Under the pieces are notes generated by a model. The model was not told the DNA's origin. It searched no databases and was given only the letters and a program-made list of their open reading frames with translations. From NCBI GenBank assembly GCA_963210315.1, contig OY723297.1, positions 1,488,001 through 1,552,000 of the forward strand: DNA of 64,000 nt, written 5' to 3'. Made by a program: the position numbers and the translations under genes. Below are positions 52,786 to 62,479 of this stretch, piece by piece. Each line of letters opens with the position of its first letter. The stretch's first letter is position 1. This DNA is from Rhynchopus euleeides (taxonomy: Eukaryota; Euglenozoa; Diplonemea; Diplonemida; Diplonemidae).

Positions 52786-55700
52786 CACGGTTTGCCCCCC
52801 GGCAGGATCCCGGGAAACCCCGGCCGGGCCCGGAAATTCCGGGCCCGGGACCGGGATTTTGAAATCCCGGCCGGGATCCCGGGGAAATCCCGGCCGGGTC
52901 CGGCCGGGAATCCCGGGGGTTCTCAGTCTCAGGTCGCTTGGACCGAGGTCATCTCAGACCTATGGCTTTCAGTCCCCAGTTTCAGATTCAGACCTGCTGA
53001 TCCAGAACCGCACCCTCTCCTTCCACACCAATTGTATCCACTGCTCATGGGTCCGAGTGACGACGATAGCAATGACGATGGCTCCATAGCAAAGATGGCT
53101 ACCACTGTCAAAGCTCATCTGGAACAGAAACTGTCCCAGATGGAAGTCTCCTGTATAAATACAGGGTTCGGGGTTACCACGAGTGTAACGCAGATACGTG
53201 CAGGTGTGTCAAGAGAGTGTGCAGCTCACAGCAGTTCCGCATCCTCCTGGTTGCTGAACTCCACAGTCCTAGGACGACGAAGAGGACGACGAGGGTCGAC
53301 GTAGGCTTATCTTACGCTACGGCAGGGGTGGACTCAGCCACCCCGGGGGCAGGTTGAACAGGTTGTGTGGTTCCACTGATCAACATGTAGGTCGGCCTGT
53401 CTGATAAGACTCAGCCACCCTGCGGGTCAAGTGATTACAAAAGGGTGCCTATTTGACCAAAAGGCAAAATTTCCTCCCGCCATGATCCCGTACCACAGAG
53501 GCTGTTGTGTTTTGCCTCTGTGTATGCGTACGTTTTGCGATGACGGGGTGTGGAACCTGGCGTAGACCGAGCTACAACCAGGAACCAACGGCCCAACTCG
53601 GCGCCGTGGGTCAATTTTTGTGAAAAGGCCTTGACCAGAGGCATCCCCCTAACACTAAATTTGCTCTGTTTCACCTGAACCGACCAACCAGGCACCGTGA
53701 GGAGGCATCAGAGCCCCTCGTGGACAGCCGCAGCACCCTTCCTTTACTAACGTCAGGTTCACCACTAGCACGAAGCATCACTGTTTTACGTCAGGTATGG
53801 CAAATGCCCACCCAAGGAAGTCGAGGAGTTTGAGCCGTTGGAAGTTACCAGAGGGACAAGCAAGAGGGATCTGCAAGCAGTGATGTCTGTTGTACCCTTG
53901 GACCACATTAAACTCAAACTGAACCCTCAGTCGTCCTTGATCGCCCGACAAGGTTCCTTTCAGCTTTCTAACAGATGGGTACTGCAACTGTCCAACTATC
54001 TACAGACTCACATCCCAGAAGGTGCAGTCCAGGTTCCACAGAGCAAATTAAATGTTAGCATTTCTGCACAACTACCGGTACGCAAATCGCAGCGGCGGTG
54101 GAAGTGACTGACTCGAAAACGGCGAGGTATCAGTCTTGACGCTGGAAAATTCCGTTCGGAAATACCAAACACATCCACAGAAAGTGGAAGGAATGGGCGC
54201 CAAGATGATGCGAACGATTTTTGGGGGGGGGGAGGGGGTGGACTGCTCTGTATCGTGATACCCGCGAGGGCAACCAAATGCAGAACAGGGAGGCACAGGC
54301 GCACACACGAAGGCAGCACACAAGTGGCAAGTGGCAGGGGCTGGGGTCTGGGGCGCCGCGCGATTCGCTTCTCCTGACTTTCTGATCCGGCAAACTACAA
54401 ACACAAAAGCAGTACATGCACTGCAACAACAACCTCCGAAGGGAGCCACAATACCCTCGTGACTCCAAAGCAGCTGATGGCATCGGAGGGCAATCAGCAT
54501 CATACGACGTCTCACAGCTGCAGAACAAGACGTCAGACACAGACAGCAAGGAATACGATATACACACACACGGACGCACACACTGTGCCGGACAAATCAC
54601 TCCTCATCGTCACTCTCAGCGTCATTCACACGGAGTGACGGGAATGTCCGCCGGAAGCCACACTCCTTGCCGTACGCACCTCGCACATCTTGATTGATGG
54701 CCAAGAGCGAGAGCTTTGCGTGGGAGTCGCGGGACATAGCACTCCGGCACACGGGGATGGCTTGCATCATGACAGAGAGTGCGCTGTCAGGTGCTGTGCA
54801 GGAAGGGGGCAAGGTGAGGAGAAACAACACACGCTCAGCAAGAGGCTTGAGCGTCTCGTTGGTAAGCTGGCGTTTCCAGAATACCCTCTCTGAGCCGACC
54901 TCGTGCTCCGACACTGCCGAAGTGTACGCCTGGTACATGGGCGCGGTGACGTCGAAGCCGATGTGCTTGCCGAGGTCTTCGCGTGGCAGCAGGTCATCCA
55001 GCATCTCCAGGGTCTCGTACCCCTCCGGAGTCAGCTGGCGCACAGAGAGGTAGAACCCCCGGCCCGTTTCCGAGGATTTGCGCCACCGGCTCTGCAGACC
55101 GTTGTAGAAGGTCTTGGACACGCGGGCTGCGAGTCCATCCCCCGTGCTCGCCCTCTGGAGGATGTCGATCAGCTCCTCCACCTCCGCGTAGATCGTCGCC
55201 GATCCAACCGTCCCGGGTGCCTGCGCGTTGCTGTACCGCGACAAAGCGGCTCTTACCGGCGCCGCGGCACGGACGAACTCCGTCAGCATGTCCTGAAGCG
55301 CCTCAGAACCGACGGTCTTCAGCAGCACAGCAAGCTTCTCGAACGTGGGGGGAGTGTAGGCATTGCCAATCCCGGTAGCCATGTACGAGTACAGCATGGC
55401 GACACGCTCTTCAAAGTGCTCCGCGCAGTCGAGCATGCTGACGAAGCGTGTGTCGTAGATCCGGGATGCACGTTTGATGGCCACCGCCTCCTGCAGAGTG
55501 CTCTTCATGTCGGCGTGTGCTGCAGACATCAAGCTGCAAAGCTCCCCAAACGTCTTTGCGTTGGCAATCGCATCCTTGTGCGCCTCGGTCACCGCGGCCT
55601 TGCAGAGGCCCTTCATCTTGTCCAGAAGTTTGTCCTGTTCCCGCGTTGTCGTCGATGCCGACTGCTTCCGCAGCTTCGCCAATAGGACACCCGCCGTGTG

Positions 55701-57560
55701 TGTCTGGGGGTCGCTCTGCACACTTCTTTGGTGGTCCCGCCACTTGTTCTGCTTTTTCGCGTCACCAAACACGTAGTTCGTGAGGTGGAAGAAGTCGAGC
55801 AGGGGGTCCTCGGCGGCCTTCATCATCCGACGAACATCGGAAAGGGTGTTGTTCAGCAGGTGAGCCAGGCAGGATACGTACGGGATGTGAGCCTCTCCTG
55901 CTAGGTCGCGCGACATCTTCACGTTCGACCCACCACGATCGCTGCGCACGACCCTCACCTGTTCAATCCCCACACCGACAGCAGCGAGAGATTCCTCCAG
56001 CGCGGTGCGCACCGTAAGACCTGTAAACGGGACATCCGAATACTGTAGCGGCAGCGCAACGGACGTTGTAGCGGTCTGTGCAATGAACAACACGACATTC
56101 TGACCCTGGATCGTCGAACCACAGTCGTGGACGATGCTCAGATCTTGTCCTGCGAGCATATCGGCAATCGTGTCGAGGTGGTTGTCGTAGACGGTCGCCC
56201 CGCTCCTCTGCCAGACCTTCTGCATGTTGACGTCTTCTGGGATGGTGAGCCCAGAGACGGCACGGAAGACCTGCGTCGCGCCACGAAACGAGAGCCCTGC
56301 CATCGTGCACACCTCCAGCAGCGTTTCCCGGACGTTGGAGTTTGCTGGTGCGGGTCGGTTGCTCGAAGGTGTGGATCGGTCGGCTGCTGGTGTGGATGCG
56401 TCACGGTTTGGCGTTGAGGCGTCGACTGGGGTCGTTGCATTGCGACCGTGGCCCTTCGTACCCACGTGGCTCGTGAGGTCGTGCCTGTCGACGCCGGGTG
56501 CAAACGCCCACTTGCACGGAGCACACACGGGCACCTCCTGCTCGTCGCAGCATCTCGCCGTGGCCTTCGCGAACCTGTACCCGTCGGTCGTGGCCTCCGC
56601 TTTCGTCTTGACTGAAAGCCACTTGAACTCGGAGAAGCGGGTCGACAAAGACTGGGCAGGCTGCAGCTTCGGGGGGGTCAGGTCAGCTTGGCTGCTGAGG
56701 CTCTCGGCGAGGGCGGCCTTTGCCGGGCGGCGCAACTTCCCCGTCGGCGTGCGCAAGGCCACTGCGCTGGCGGCGAGCTCCTTCTTCTTCCGTCCGAGAG
56801 CAATCAGGCGGGCGATCTTCGGCATGAGGGGGGCTTTCTCATTCTCTGTGAGGACCCCTTCAGCGACGGCCAAATCGATCAGCGGCTGCCTCTTCCGCTT
56901 CACCTCCTTCAGCACCGCCTCAATGGCGTCGTCGATGTCGTCGTCGTCGTCGTCGTTGTCAGTGGTGGGGTCCGGTTCCGGGGCCGCTACCTCCGCCTTG
57001 CCTCGGCGAGGTTGCTTGCGGCTCTTGCCGCCGTCGCCATCGCTGTCGCCGTCATCCGCATCATCCCTCGCCCTCTTCCCTCCTTTCTGCCCTGGTGCTG
57101 CATCACCAACGAGCAGGAAGGAAAAAAAAATGAGGAGTAACAAAAGAGTACGGTGCATGTTTGCTGTTGTGGAAGGTTTCTCTGCCGGGTGTGTGTATGC
57201 GGCGCAGTTACGTGGGGGGGGGGGGGGGGGCGGGGCGGGGTTGTGGGGTCCAAGTCACGTGCGGTATATGTGAGGTGAAATAGTCGGGTTCAGCAAAAAC
57301 TAATGACATCGGGTGGATCGCAAAGGGGAAGGGGGCAACGGCAGCGTGCAATGTGCAATGTGCAAAACTCTCAAGTCATCTTACCACCCACCTACACCTG
57401 ACCCCGGGGGGGTCCCGGGATGACCCCGGGATACCCCGGGGTCATCCCGGGATTTCCCGGCCGGGATCCCGGGATTCCCGGCCGGGAAATCCCGGGAATC
57501 CCGGAATTTCCCGGAACCCGGCCGGGCCCGCCCGGGATCCCGCCCGGGGGGCAAACCGTG
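52786..57560 (-). mobile_element. Complete hAT transposon (4775 bp)
   Basis: Terminal inverted repeats start CACGGTTTGCCCCCCGG at both ends; inside each is a GC-rich block of nested CCCGG/CCGGG palindromes (52800-52920 and 57400-57550). Flanks share TAAAAA (52780-52785 and 57561-57566), a possible 6-bp target duplication inside A/T-rich DNA; the usual hAT duplication is 8 bp, so this is uncertain. One open transposase gene occupies the right half on the minus strand. The left 1.8 kb (52920-54590) has no certain gene but is conserved in copies at 1-1197 and 62541-63925, so it is part of the mobile unit. Confidence 0.85.
54597..57158 (-). CDS. hAT-family transposase
   Basis: Open frame of 853 codons without interruption. 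An acidic/basic N-terminal part is followed by a single zinc-finger-like segment CAPCKWAF-x7-H-x4-H (about residues 215-235). The RNase H-like core follows, with SIVHDCGSTIQGQNVVLF (first Asp) and VVRSDRGGSNVKM (second Asp), then CLAHLLNNTLSDV, the C-x2-H motif of hAT enzymes. Near the end, LAERVLFLLTLPPSCTAPDSALS...MSRDSHAKLSLLAIN matches the hAT C-terminal dimerisation block. The first about 22 residues (MHRTLLLLLIFFSFLLVGDA) are hydrophobic and odd for a nuclear protein. On the sense strand they are a T/C-rich tract ending GATGCAG, so they may be the tail of an intron rather than coding sequence. No frameshift or stop is seen, so the enzyme may be active. Confidence 0.85.
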   Translation of the reverse strand: MHRTLLLLLIFFSFLLVGDAAPGQKGGKRARDDADDGDSDGDGGKSRKQPRRGKAEVAAPEPDPTTDNDDDDDDIDDAIEAVLKEVKRKRQPLIDLAVAEGVLTENEKAPLMPKIARLIALGRKKKELAASAVALRTPTGKLRRPAKAALAESLSSQADLTPPKLQPAQSLSTRFSEFKWLSVKTKAEATTDGYRFAKATARCCDEQEVPVCAPCKWAFAPGVDRHDLTSHVGTKGHGRNATTPVDASTPNRDASTPAADRSTPSSNRPAPANSNVRETLLEVCTMAGLSFRGATQVFRAVSGLTIPEDVNMQKVWQRSGATVYDNHLDTIADMLAGQDLSIVHDCGSTIQGQNVVLFIAQTATTSVALPLQYSDVPFTGLTVRTALEESLAAVGVGIEQVRVVRSDRGGSNVKMSRDLAGEAHIPYVSCLAHLLNNTLSDVRRMMKAAEDPLLDFFHLTNYVFGDAKKQNKWRDHQRSVQSDPQTHTAGVLLAKLRKQSASTTTREQDKLLDKMKGLCKAAVTEAHKDAIANAKTFGELCSLMSAAHADMKSTLQEAVAIKRASRIYDTRFVSMLDCAEHFEERVAMLYSYMATGIGNAYTPPTFEKLAVLLKTVGSEALQDMLTEFVRAAAPVRAALSRYSNAQAPGTVGSATIYAEVEELIDILQRASTGDGLAARVSKTFYNGLQSRWRKSSETGRGFYLSVRQLTPEGYETLEMLDDLLPREDLGKHIGFDVTAPMYQAYTSAVSEHEVGSERVFWKRQLTNETLKPLAERVLFLLTLPPSCTAPDSALSVMMQAIPVCRSAMSRDSHAKLSLLAINQDVRGAYGKECGFRRTFPSLRVNDAESDDEE

Positions 57561-57605
57561 TAAAAATATTTTTTTATGCGAAAATGAGTAGCGCGGGCCC
57601 GCGGC

Positions 57606-57857
57606 ATGGCCCCCTGCGTCTCGATGGGAGGAGCCATCCCCCGCACCGTCGAGGCGTGGAGGCACTGCTTCCACCCCAGCTATGGCCTTTGCCCCCTCTC
57701 GCCCAGGGTGGCAGGTGACGTAGCGGCGGAGTGGCTGCAGGCGCGCATCCTGCAAGGGGGCGCGCAGGCCGAGCCCGGGAACCAGACGAGGGAGCCGGGG
57801 GTCAGCCTGCGCGTCTACATGCGCAAGCTGCAGACGGAGGTGGAGCGGGGCGAGTAG
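57606..57857 (+). CDS. Possible small protein or orphan exon next to hAT insertion
   Basis: Open frame of 83 codons beginning 46 bp after the hAT terminus and ending LRVYMRKLQTEVERGE-stop. The middle (TVEAWRHCFHPSYGLCPLSP and DVAAEWLQARILQGGA) looks protein-like and GC-rich like host exons, but no family is recognised. It could be the last exon of a host gene whose upstream part was cut off by the transposon insertion. Low confidence. Confidence 0.3.
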   Translation: MAPCVSMGGAIPRTVEAWRHCFHPSYGLCPLSPRVAGDVAAEWLQARILQGGAQAEPGNQTREPGVSLRVYMRKLQTEVERGE

Positions 57858-58286
57858 GCGGAGCAGCGTCCCCACCCCCACCACCCCCCCCCGGGACCTT
57901 CCCCCCCCCCCCCCCCTTTCATAGATGTGTGCAGGTGGCCGTTGTGAATGGTTAGACAGGGGCTGGCCACCCCCTCCCCCGGGCTCTGCACAGCAGGTCT
58001 GGGTTAGAAACAACATAACCCCCCCCCCCTTCCTCCCCTCCCTTCCTCCCCCCTCCCCTCCCCTCCCCTCCCCTCCCCTCCCCTCCCCTCCCCTCCCCTC
58101 CCCTCCCCTCCCCTCCCCTCCCCTCCCCTCCCCTCCCCTCCCCTCCCCTATTGATGTCCCCCCCCCCCTCCCCCAGCGCTTTGCCGCTCGTGTGAGTACC
58201 GCCCTGACTGGGAGAAAGGGTAGGGCTGGTTGGGTTGGCGGAGTTGGGCGGATGGGCGAAACGGAAAAATCGACGAGGTCGCAGCG
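57858..58286. other. Low-complexity spacer
   Basis: C homopolymers and the CCCTC microsatellite (listed separately); no gene. Confidence 0.4.
58051..58149 (+). repeat. (CCCTC)n microsatellite
   Basis: About 20 uninterrupted CCCTC units. The complementary strand is (GGGAG)n, which can form G-quadruplexes. Confidence 0.95.
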
Positions 58287-58525
58287 TCAGGGCGTTCTGG
58301 GCTGGCTGGTGGTGGTTGGGACAAGACCGACGAGATTAGAAGCGGCACTGGTAGACGGGTTTTGAGGCCCCCCGCCCCCAGGTTCCCCCTGCCCACCTGG
58401 ACGGACCCAAGTGCCTCACACCGGATCTCTCCCCACCCGGTGGTCCACCTGACGGATACGTGAAAATGAAACATATTTTTGGCAAAATTATATGTTTATG
58501 AAAAATATGTTTGGGGGCCCATGCC
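58287..58525 (+). repeat. Dispersed repeat F, copy 2
   Basis: Same roughly 170-bp core as 49434-49602, in the same orientation but with a different left flank. The right side has ATATGTTT/AAACATAT inverted motifs and ends near GCCCATGCCTAGG. See copy 1. Confidence 0.55.
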
Positions 58526-59799
58526 TAGGGGGGGGGGGGAGGGGGGCGATGGCGGCGGCTTCGAGTCAATGGAGGCTGTCCCAGTGTGACAGCCTTTTTT
58601 AGAACTGGGGGTCATCGAGAGAAAAAAACCCTTTGTCGGGGATGTTTTTCTGCCCGCTTTTTGTTGTGTGGGTGTGTGTTGGCCACTTTGTGGGCGTGGG
58701 GCCTGCAGAGACCCTGGCCCACCCACCCACCACACCCTATGGATGGGATGCCCGCAATGCAATCAAGTGGCAGATGCCCTGACGTGCGTCAGTTGTATTG
58801 CTCCCGCACCGGGAGGATCGCGACCAAGAGCCCCCCTACATGGCGCTGCTCTTTGCGTTCCACACCCCAACATCCTACGCACCACTGTGTGTGGCAAAGG
58901 AAAGGCTCGTCGAATTGCGACCCCCACAAGGGCGAGGGGGGACACTCACCCCACCCCTCCCACACACACAGCAGGCCAATCGCCGCTCCACAGATTGCAG
59001 CCCGCCCTCTTCTTCCCGTCTCTCTCAAGTTGTTAACACCGCGCCGCTGGCGCGCTGCCCCCCCCCCCCCCCCCCCCCTGGAGCTCCAGCCAACGCAAGC
59101 GCAGACCAAGGCAAGCGTCGTGTGTGCATCAGCTGTGTCTCTCTTTGTATCCCCACAGGCGACCCCATCTCACAAGCGCATCTCAGCCCGCTCCTTGCCA
59201 CTGTTGTTTTTCCACAACTGAACTGTTCACGGCGCGCTAGTCGACGAGATAGCTAGGCATCTGACGAGTGGACTAACGAGTGATCACGAGGGAATGTTCT
59301 TCAATTTCGAGCGGTCACCCGTCAGATTACGAGCTAGATGACAACTAGTGACTCCACTCGTCAAACTAGAAAACCAAGGTCGCCGTGTTGCTCCCACTCG
59401 ACGACGGGGTGGAGGTGAGTAGAGGTCTGTGGCATGGGCCTCTCTGAAAGCAGAGGCGGCCAGAAGGGCGTTGTGTGCAATGTGTGGGGGGTGGGGTGCG
59501 GGTAGTGCCCGGGCCGTCTGCTGGGTATCGCGAGAGGCAGGTGTATCACATCTAACTTTGTGGCGGTGCATTGCAGCTAACCAACGCGCGGTGTCGAGTC
59601 TGTGAGTGAGTCTGCGAGCCGAAGGCTGTGAGAGAGAAAAGAGAGAGCGGTGCCCCGCCGCCACCCCTATGCACTCCCCGTTACTATTGCCACAGGTTTG
59701 TGCCAGCTTGTCTGCAGGGCTCTGTTTGTGTGCCCACTATAAAGAACTCTTCCTCCCAGGCACAGGTCACCAGGTGACCCTCTCCCCCCTCTCAACACC
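58526..59799. other. Intergenic, 1.3 kb
   Basis: No firm gene. A frame with CPQCN-x7-TCVSC (about 58750-58800) could be a zinc-binding exon but has no confirmed splice partners. At 59230-59350 the motif CTAGT/GACGAG/ACTCGTC recurs in both orientations. The region 59630-59650 is A/G-rich. Confidence 0.35.
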
Positions 59800-60106
59800 A
59801 TGTCAGCGGCGGAGTCAGATGCCATTCTGAGCTGCAGGGAATGCGGCCGCCAGGTGTGTGTGTTTTTTTGCTTTGCATGCTTCCTCCCTCCACAAGGCGC
59901 ACCACCCTCCCTCCTCTGCAACACCTTTGCATTGCGTAGACCTTGAAATTCCCCTGCGCCCTCCACAGGAAAACAAAGGCATTGAGGAACCGGACGTGCG
60001 TGTCGTGACGTCGCGCCACACGCTGTGCTCCAGGACAGTGATCACTGGCTTCTGCGCGTCGTGCAAGCGCATCACGTCATGGACACACCCGGGAAAGAAG
60101 CGCTGA
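59800..60106 (+). CDS. 63-residue CxxC-CxxC protein, 2 exons
   Basis: Exons 59800-59853 and 59969-60106 join in phase 0 (acceptor CCACAG). The protein is MSAAESDAILSCRECGRQ followed by a 45-residue second exon ending GKKR. Cys pairs CREC (12-15) and CASC (about 48-51) could bind one zinc ion as a minimal ribbon, with a basic C terminus. No family recognised; a small ribosome- or RNA-associated zinc protein is possible. The donor is GTGTGT, unlike the GTATG of all other genes here, so the intron model is less certain. Confidence 0.45.
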
Positions 60107-60604
60107 GAGTTCACCGCCTCCCTGCACCGCCCCCCACCCCCCCAAAGGGAGACGGGCAGTGCAGATGACCCTCTGTGTCGCGTCGAGGTCCCGGCGTCTG
60201 TTTAGGCCGGCCTTGCGCTGATCAGCCATCTCCCCACCACCCCACCCACCTTATGCCCTGCGATACACTGCATCGGGGAACCTGGCAAGATTTGACGAGG
60301 TTCCCTGCCGCCGTGTCGTGGGCGCGTTTATAGATCGTTAATTTTGGAGTCTTGTTGCTCAGCACGACAAGCCTTCCGTGTGTGGGGATTGCTTTGCTGA
60401 GCCGTGAGGAGTAGAGCGGGGGGGCTATTGAGGCAGGAAACAGACAGTGCTTGCCGTGTGGAATGATGCAATCGGTCTGCAGGGGGGGGGCGGGTGCGCC
60501 ACCCAGTTGAGTCTGGGCAGTCCGGTCAGCTTGCTTTCTCTCCTTCGGGGCATTTTTTTTGTATCAACAGGCGAAGGCCCGCCGAAGGGTTCGGCATTGT
60601 ATTA
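60107..60604. other. Intergenic, 0.5 kb
   Basis: No gene seen; a short G run at 60481-60490. Confidence 0.4.
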
Positions 60605-60949
60605 CCGTATACGTAAATATTTTGGAACGTAAATATTATGGAACGTAATTATTATGGAACGTAAATATTTTGGAACGCTGGTGGGTTGGCGTTCCAGATT
60701 TTTTTCGTTCCATAATATTTACAGGGCTTTCTGCGACTCGGGGACTTGGACCAGGTGATCGGACGGCATACAGAGTCCCTGACGGGACCTACTCGTGCAC
60801 TTTTCGCGCGATTCCTGAGGCAAGCCATCCTCACCACCGAGTCCCCAACTGGCCCTGTAAATATTATGGAACGTAAATATTATGGAACGGACCGGGCAAA
60901 AATGGGCCCGTTCCATAATATTTACGTTCCATAATATTTACGTATACGG
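60605..60949 (-). mobile_element. TA-flanked MITE, CCGTATACG family (copy 2)
   Basis: Reverse-complement copy of 31147-31491 with the same length (345 bp), the same ends and TA outside each. A handful of substitutions separate the copies, for example AGGCAAGCC versus ACGGCTTGC-type changes near 60820-60830. Its neighbourhood is unrelated to that of copy 1. Confidence 0.8.
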
Positions 60950-61294
60950 TATATTTTTCTTCTGGCCTCTTCAGGAGTGGCAATAGCATCTGTCGGGGGT
61001 GAGGGTGGGGAGGGGGGGGGAAGGCAGATCCTGTCTTACCGAGGCCAGCTCAGTTGATACAAGAAACAAAGTCACCAAACCAACCAACCAACCCTCTAGA
61101 TTCGTATGGCTATTATTCTGTGAGTTATAACCCCCCGGAAAGATGTGGGAGGGTGGGGGGGGGGGGTGGGGGTTTTATATTTTGACCACTCCTGTCACCA
61201 CTGAGGTCGGGGGATGCCGCAGAGAGAGCTCTTGTCTGCGTTTGCAAGACGCCCCTCCCCCCCCCCTCCCATCCCCTCCCTGATCCAGGGCAAT

Positions 61295-61450
61295 TCCTAA
61301 CTATCGACCCATCGACCCACCAAAAACCGGTTTCCCCCCCCCCCCACTTTTTCCATCGACCCACCGACCCACCGAATTTCTGGGTCGGTGGGTCGATGGG
61401 TTGATGGGTTGAGGGGATCGACCCGTCGACCCATCGACCCACCGACTTTG
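61295..61450. repeat. CGACCCAC minisatellite with inverted block
   Basis: Repeats of CGACCCA(T/C) on the plus strand at 61305-61320, 61355-61375 and 61420-61445 flank a block of the complement GGTCGGTGGGTCGATGGGT (61383-61405), so the stretch can fold into a long hairpin. Confidence 0.75.
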
Positions 61451-61497
61451 GTCAGGGGCTTGACATGATATGGATCCTGTCAACCTGTGAACAGATG

Positions 61498-61552
61498 TTC
61501 ACTACCGTGGCCTCCGGCGGCTGGGGGGCTCCGCCCCCCCAGACCCCCCTGT
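61498..61552 (-). repeat. Hairpin repeat, copy 3
   Basis: Inverted copy of 23371-23424 with the same GGGGGGC-hairpin core. Confidence 0.7.
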
Positions 61553-61651
61553 GGCGTGTCTTTGCGCGACAATTTATCGTCACATTGGGGAGGGTCTGGC
61601 CACTCAGGATGCAGCCCGTTTCACACCGAACCTGCGCCCGCCAGGAATAAG

Positions 61652-61709
61652 TGTTCGCTACCGTGGCCTCCGGCGGCTGGGGGGGCAGAGCCCCCCAGAC
61701 CCCCCCTGT
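61652..61709 (-). repeat. Hairpin repeat, copy 4
   Basis: Inverted copy; the stem loop reads CAG instead of TCC and one arm has an extra G. It lies about 100 bp after copy 3, so both loci hold a same-orientation pair. Confidence 0.7.
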
Positions 61710-62289
61710 GCCCTATGTTTGTCCAGCAGGGACAGGCACCCCCCCGTTCGAAAGGTAGCCTATTGGATCCTGCGTGTCATGCCATCTTGAACATGAGTTC
61801 ATCACGCAGCTGTTTCAGGGGGAGTCCCAAAAAGTGCAAGCCCTGTGGGTCGATGCTACGTCATCGTCTGCCATGCTGCCCGCCCCGTCAATCATGGGGA
61901 GGTCCTGCACCCCAAGGAAGTTGCAGATGCAATGGGCGCGAAGAAAACACGGGCCACCATGGAGCTGCTAGCTGAGCGCGCACGTTTCGCGCGCGAAGCG
62001 CGCGAAAATTTTTTTACCCCCCTTTTTGACAGTCTTTGTCCAGCTCCCCCCCTTTTTTCCCCCATCGACCCAGTTTTCCCCCGACCCTGGAAAGTTAGGA
62101 ATACCCCTGTCCCTGATCCGCTGTCTGTCAAACCTGTCGCTTTGCAACCATGAGGTGCTGCTGCGGTGGAATCATCAATGCGCGTTTGCTATTTGCTAGC
62201 CCCCCCTCCCCCACCCCCCCACCACCTCATTCACTCTCGACACGGTGGACTCCCGCCCGGTCAGACACCCACTTTGCAGTTTGGAAAAT

Positions 62290-62431
62290 TAGCGGGTGTC
62301 CTGGCACCCGCTAGTGGGTGTCTCGGCACCCACTAGTGGGTGTCTAAGCGGGTGTCAGACACCCACTAGTGGGTGTCTGACACCCGCTAGTGGGTGTCTG
62401 GCACCCGCTAGTGGGTGTCAGACACCCGCTA
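62290..62431. repeat. Tandem array of ~21-bp palindromes (TAGnGGGTGTC...)
   Basis: Six consecutive units of the form TAGcGGGTGTC-x-G-x-CACCCgCTA, each a near-perfect palindrome sharing its CTAG boundary with the next. Variants alternate GTGGGTG and GCGGGTG with matching change in the opposite half (CACCCAC or CACCCGC) in several units. Confidence 0.85.
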
Positions 62432-62479
62432 CGCTACTATACTATATTCTCGAGGTGAAAATCTGGCTGGATCAGGGGC

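Larger units (their letters stand above)
60952..62289. other. Intergenic with short repeats
   Basis: No gene recognised. Contains clustered CGACCCAC/GTGGGTCG units in both orientations (61295-61450), two inverted copies of the hairpin repeat (61498-61552, 61652-61709), a TTTCGCGCGCGAAGCGCGCGAAA palindrome near 61985, and C-rich tracts. Confidence 0.45.

Noticed and set aside
62290-62431. CRISPR-like array
   Set aside because: Units are contiguous palindromes without unique spacers, in a eukaryotic context.
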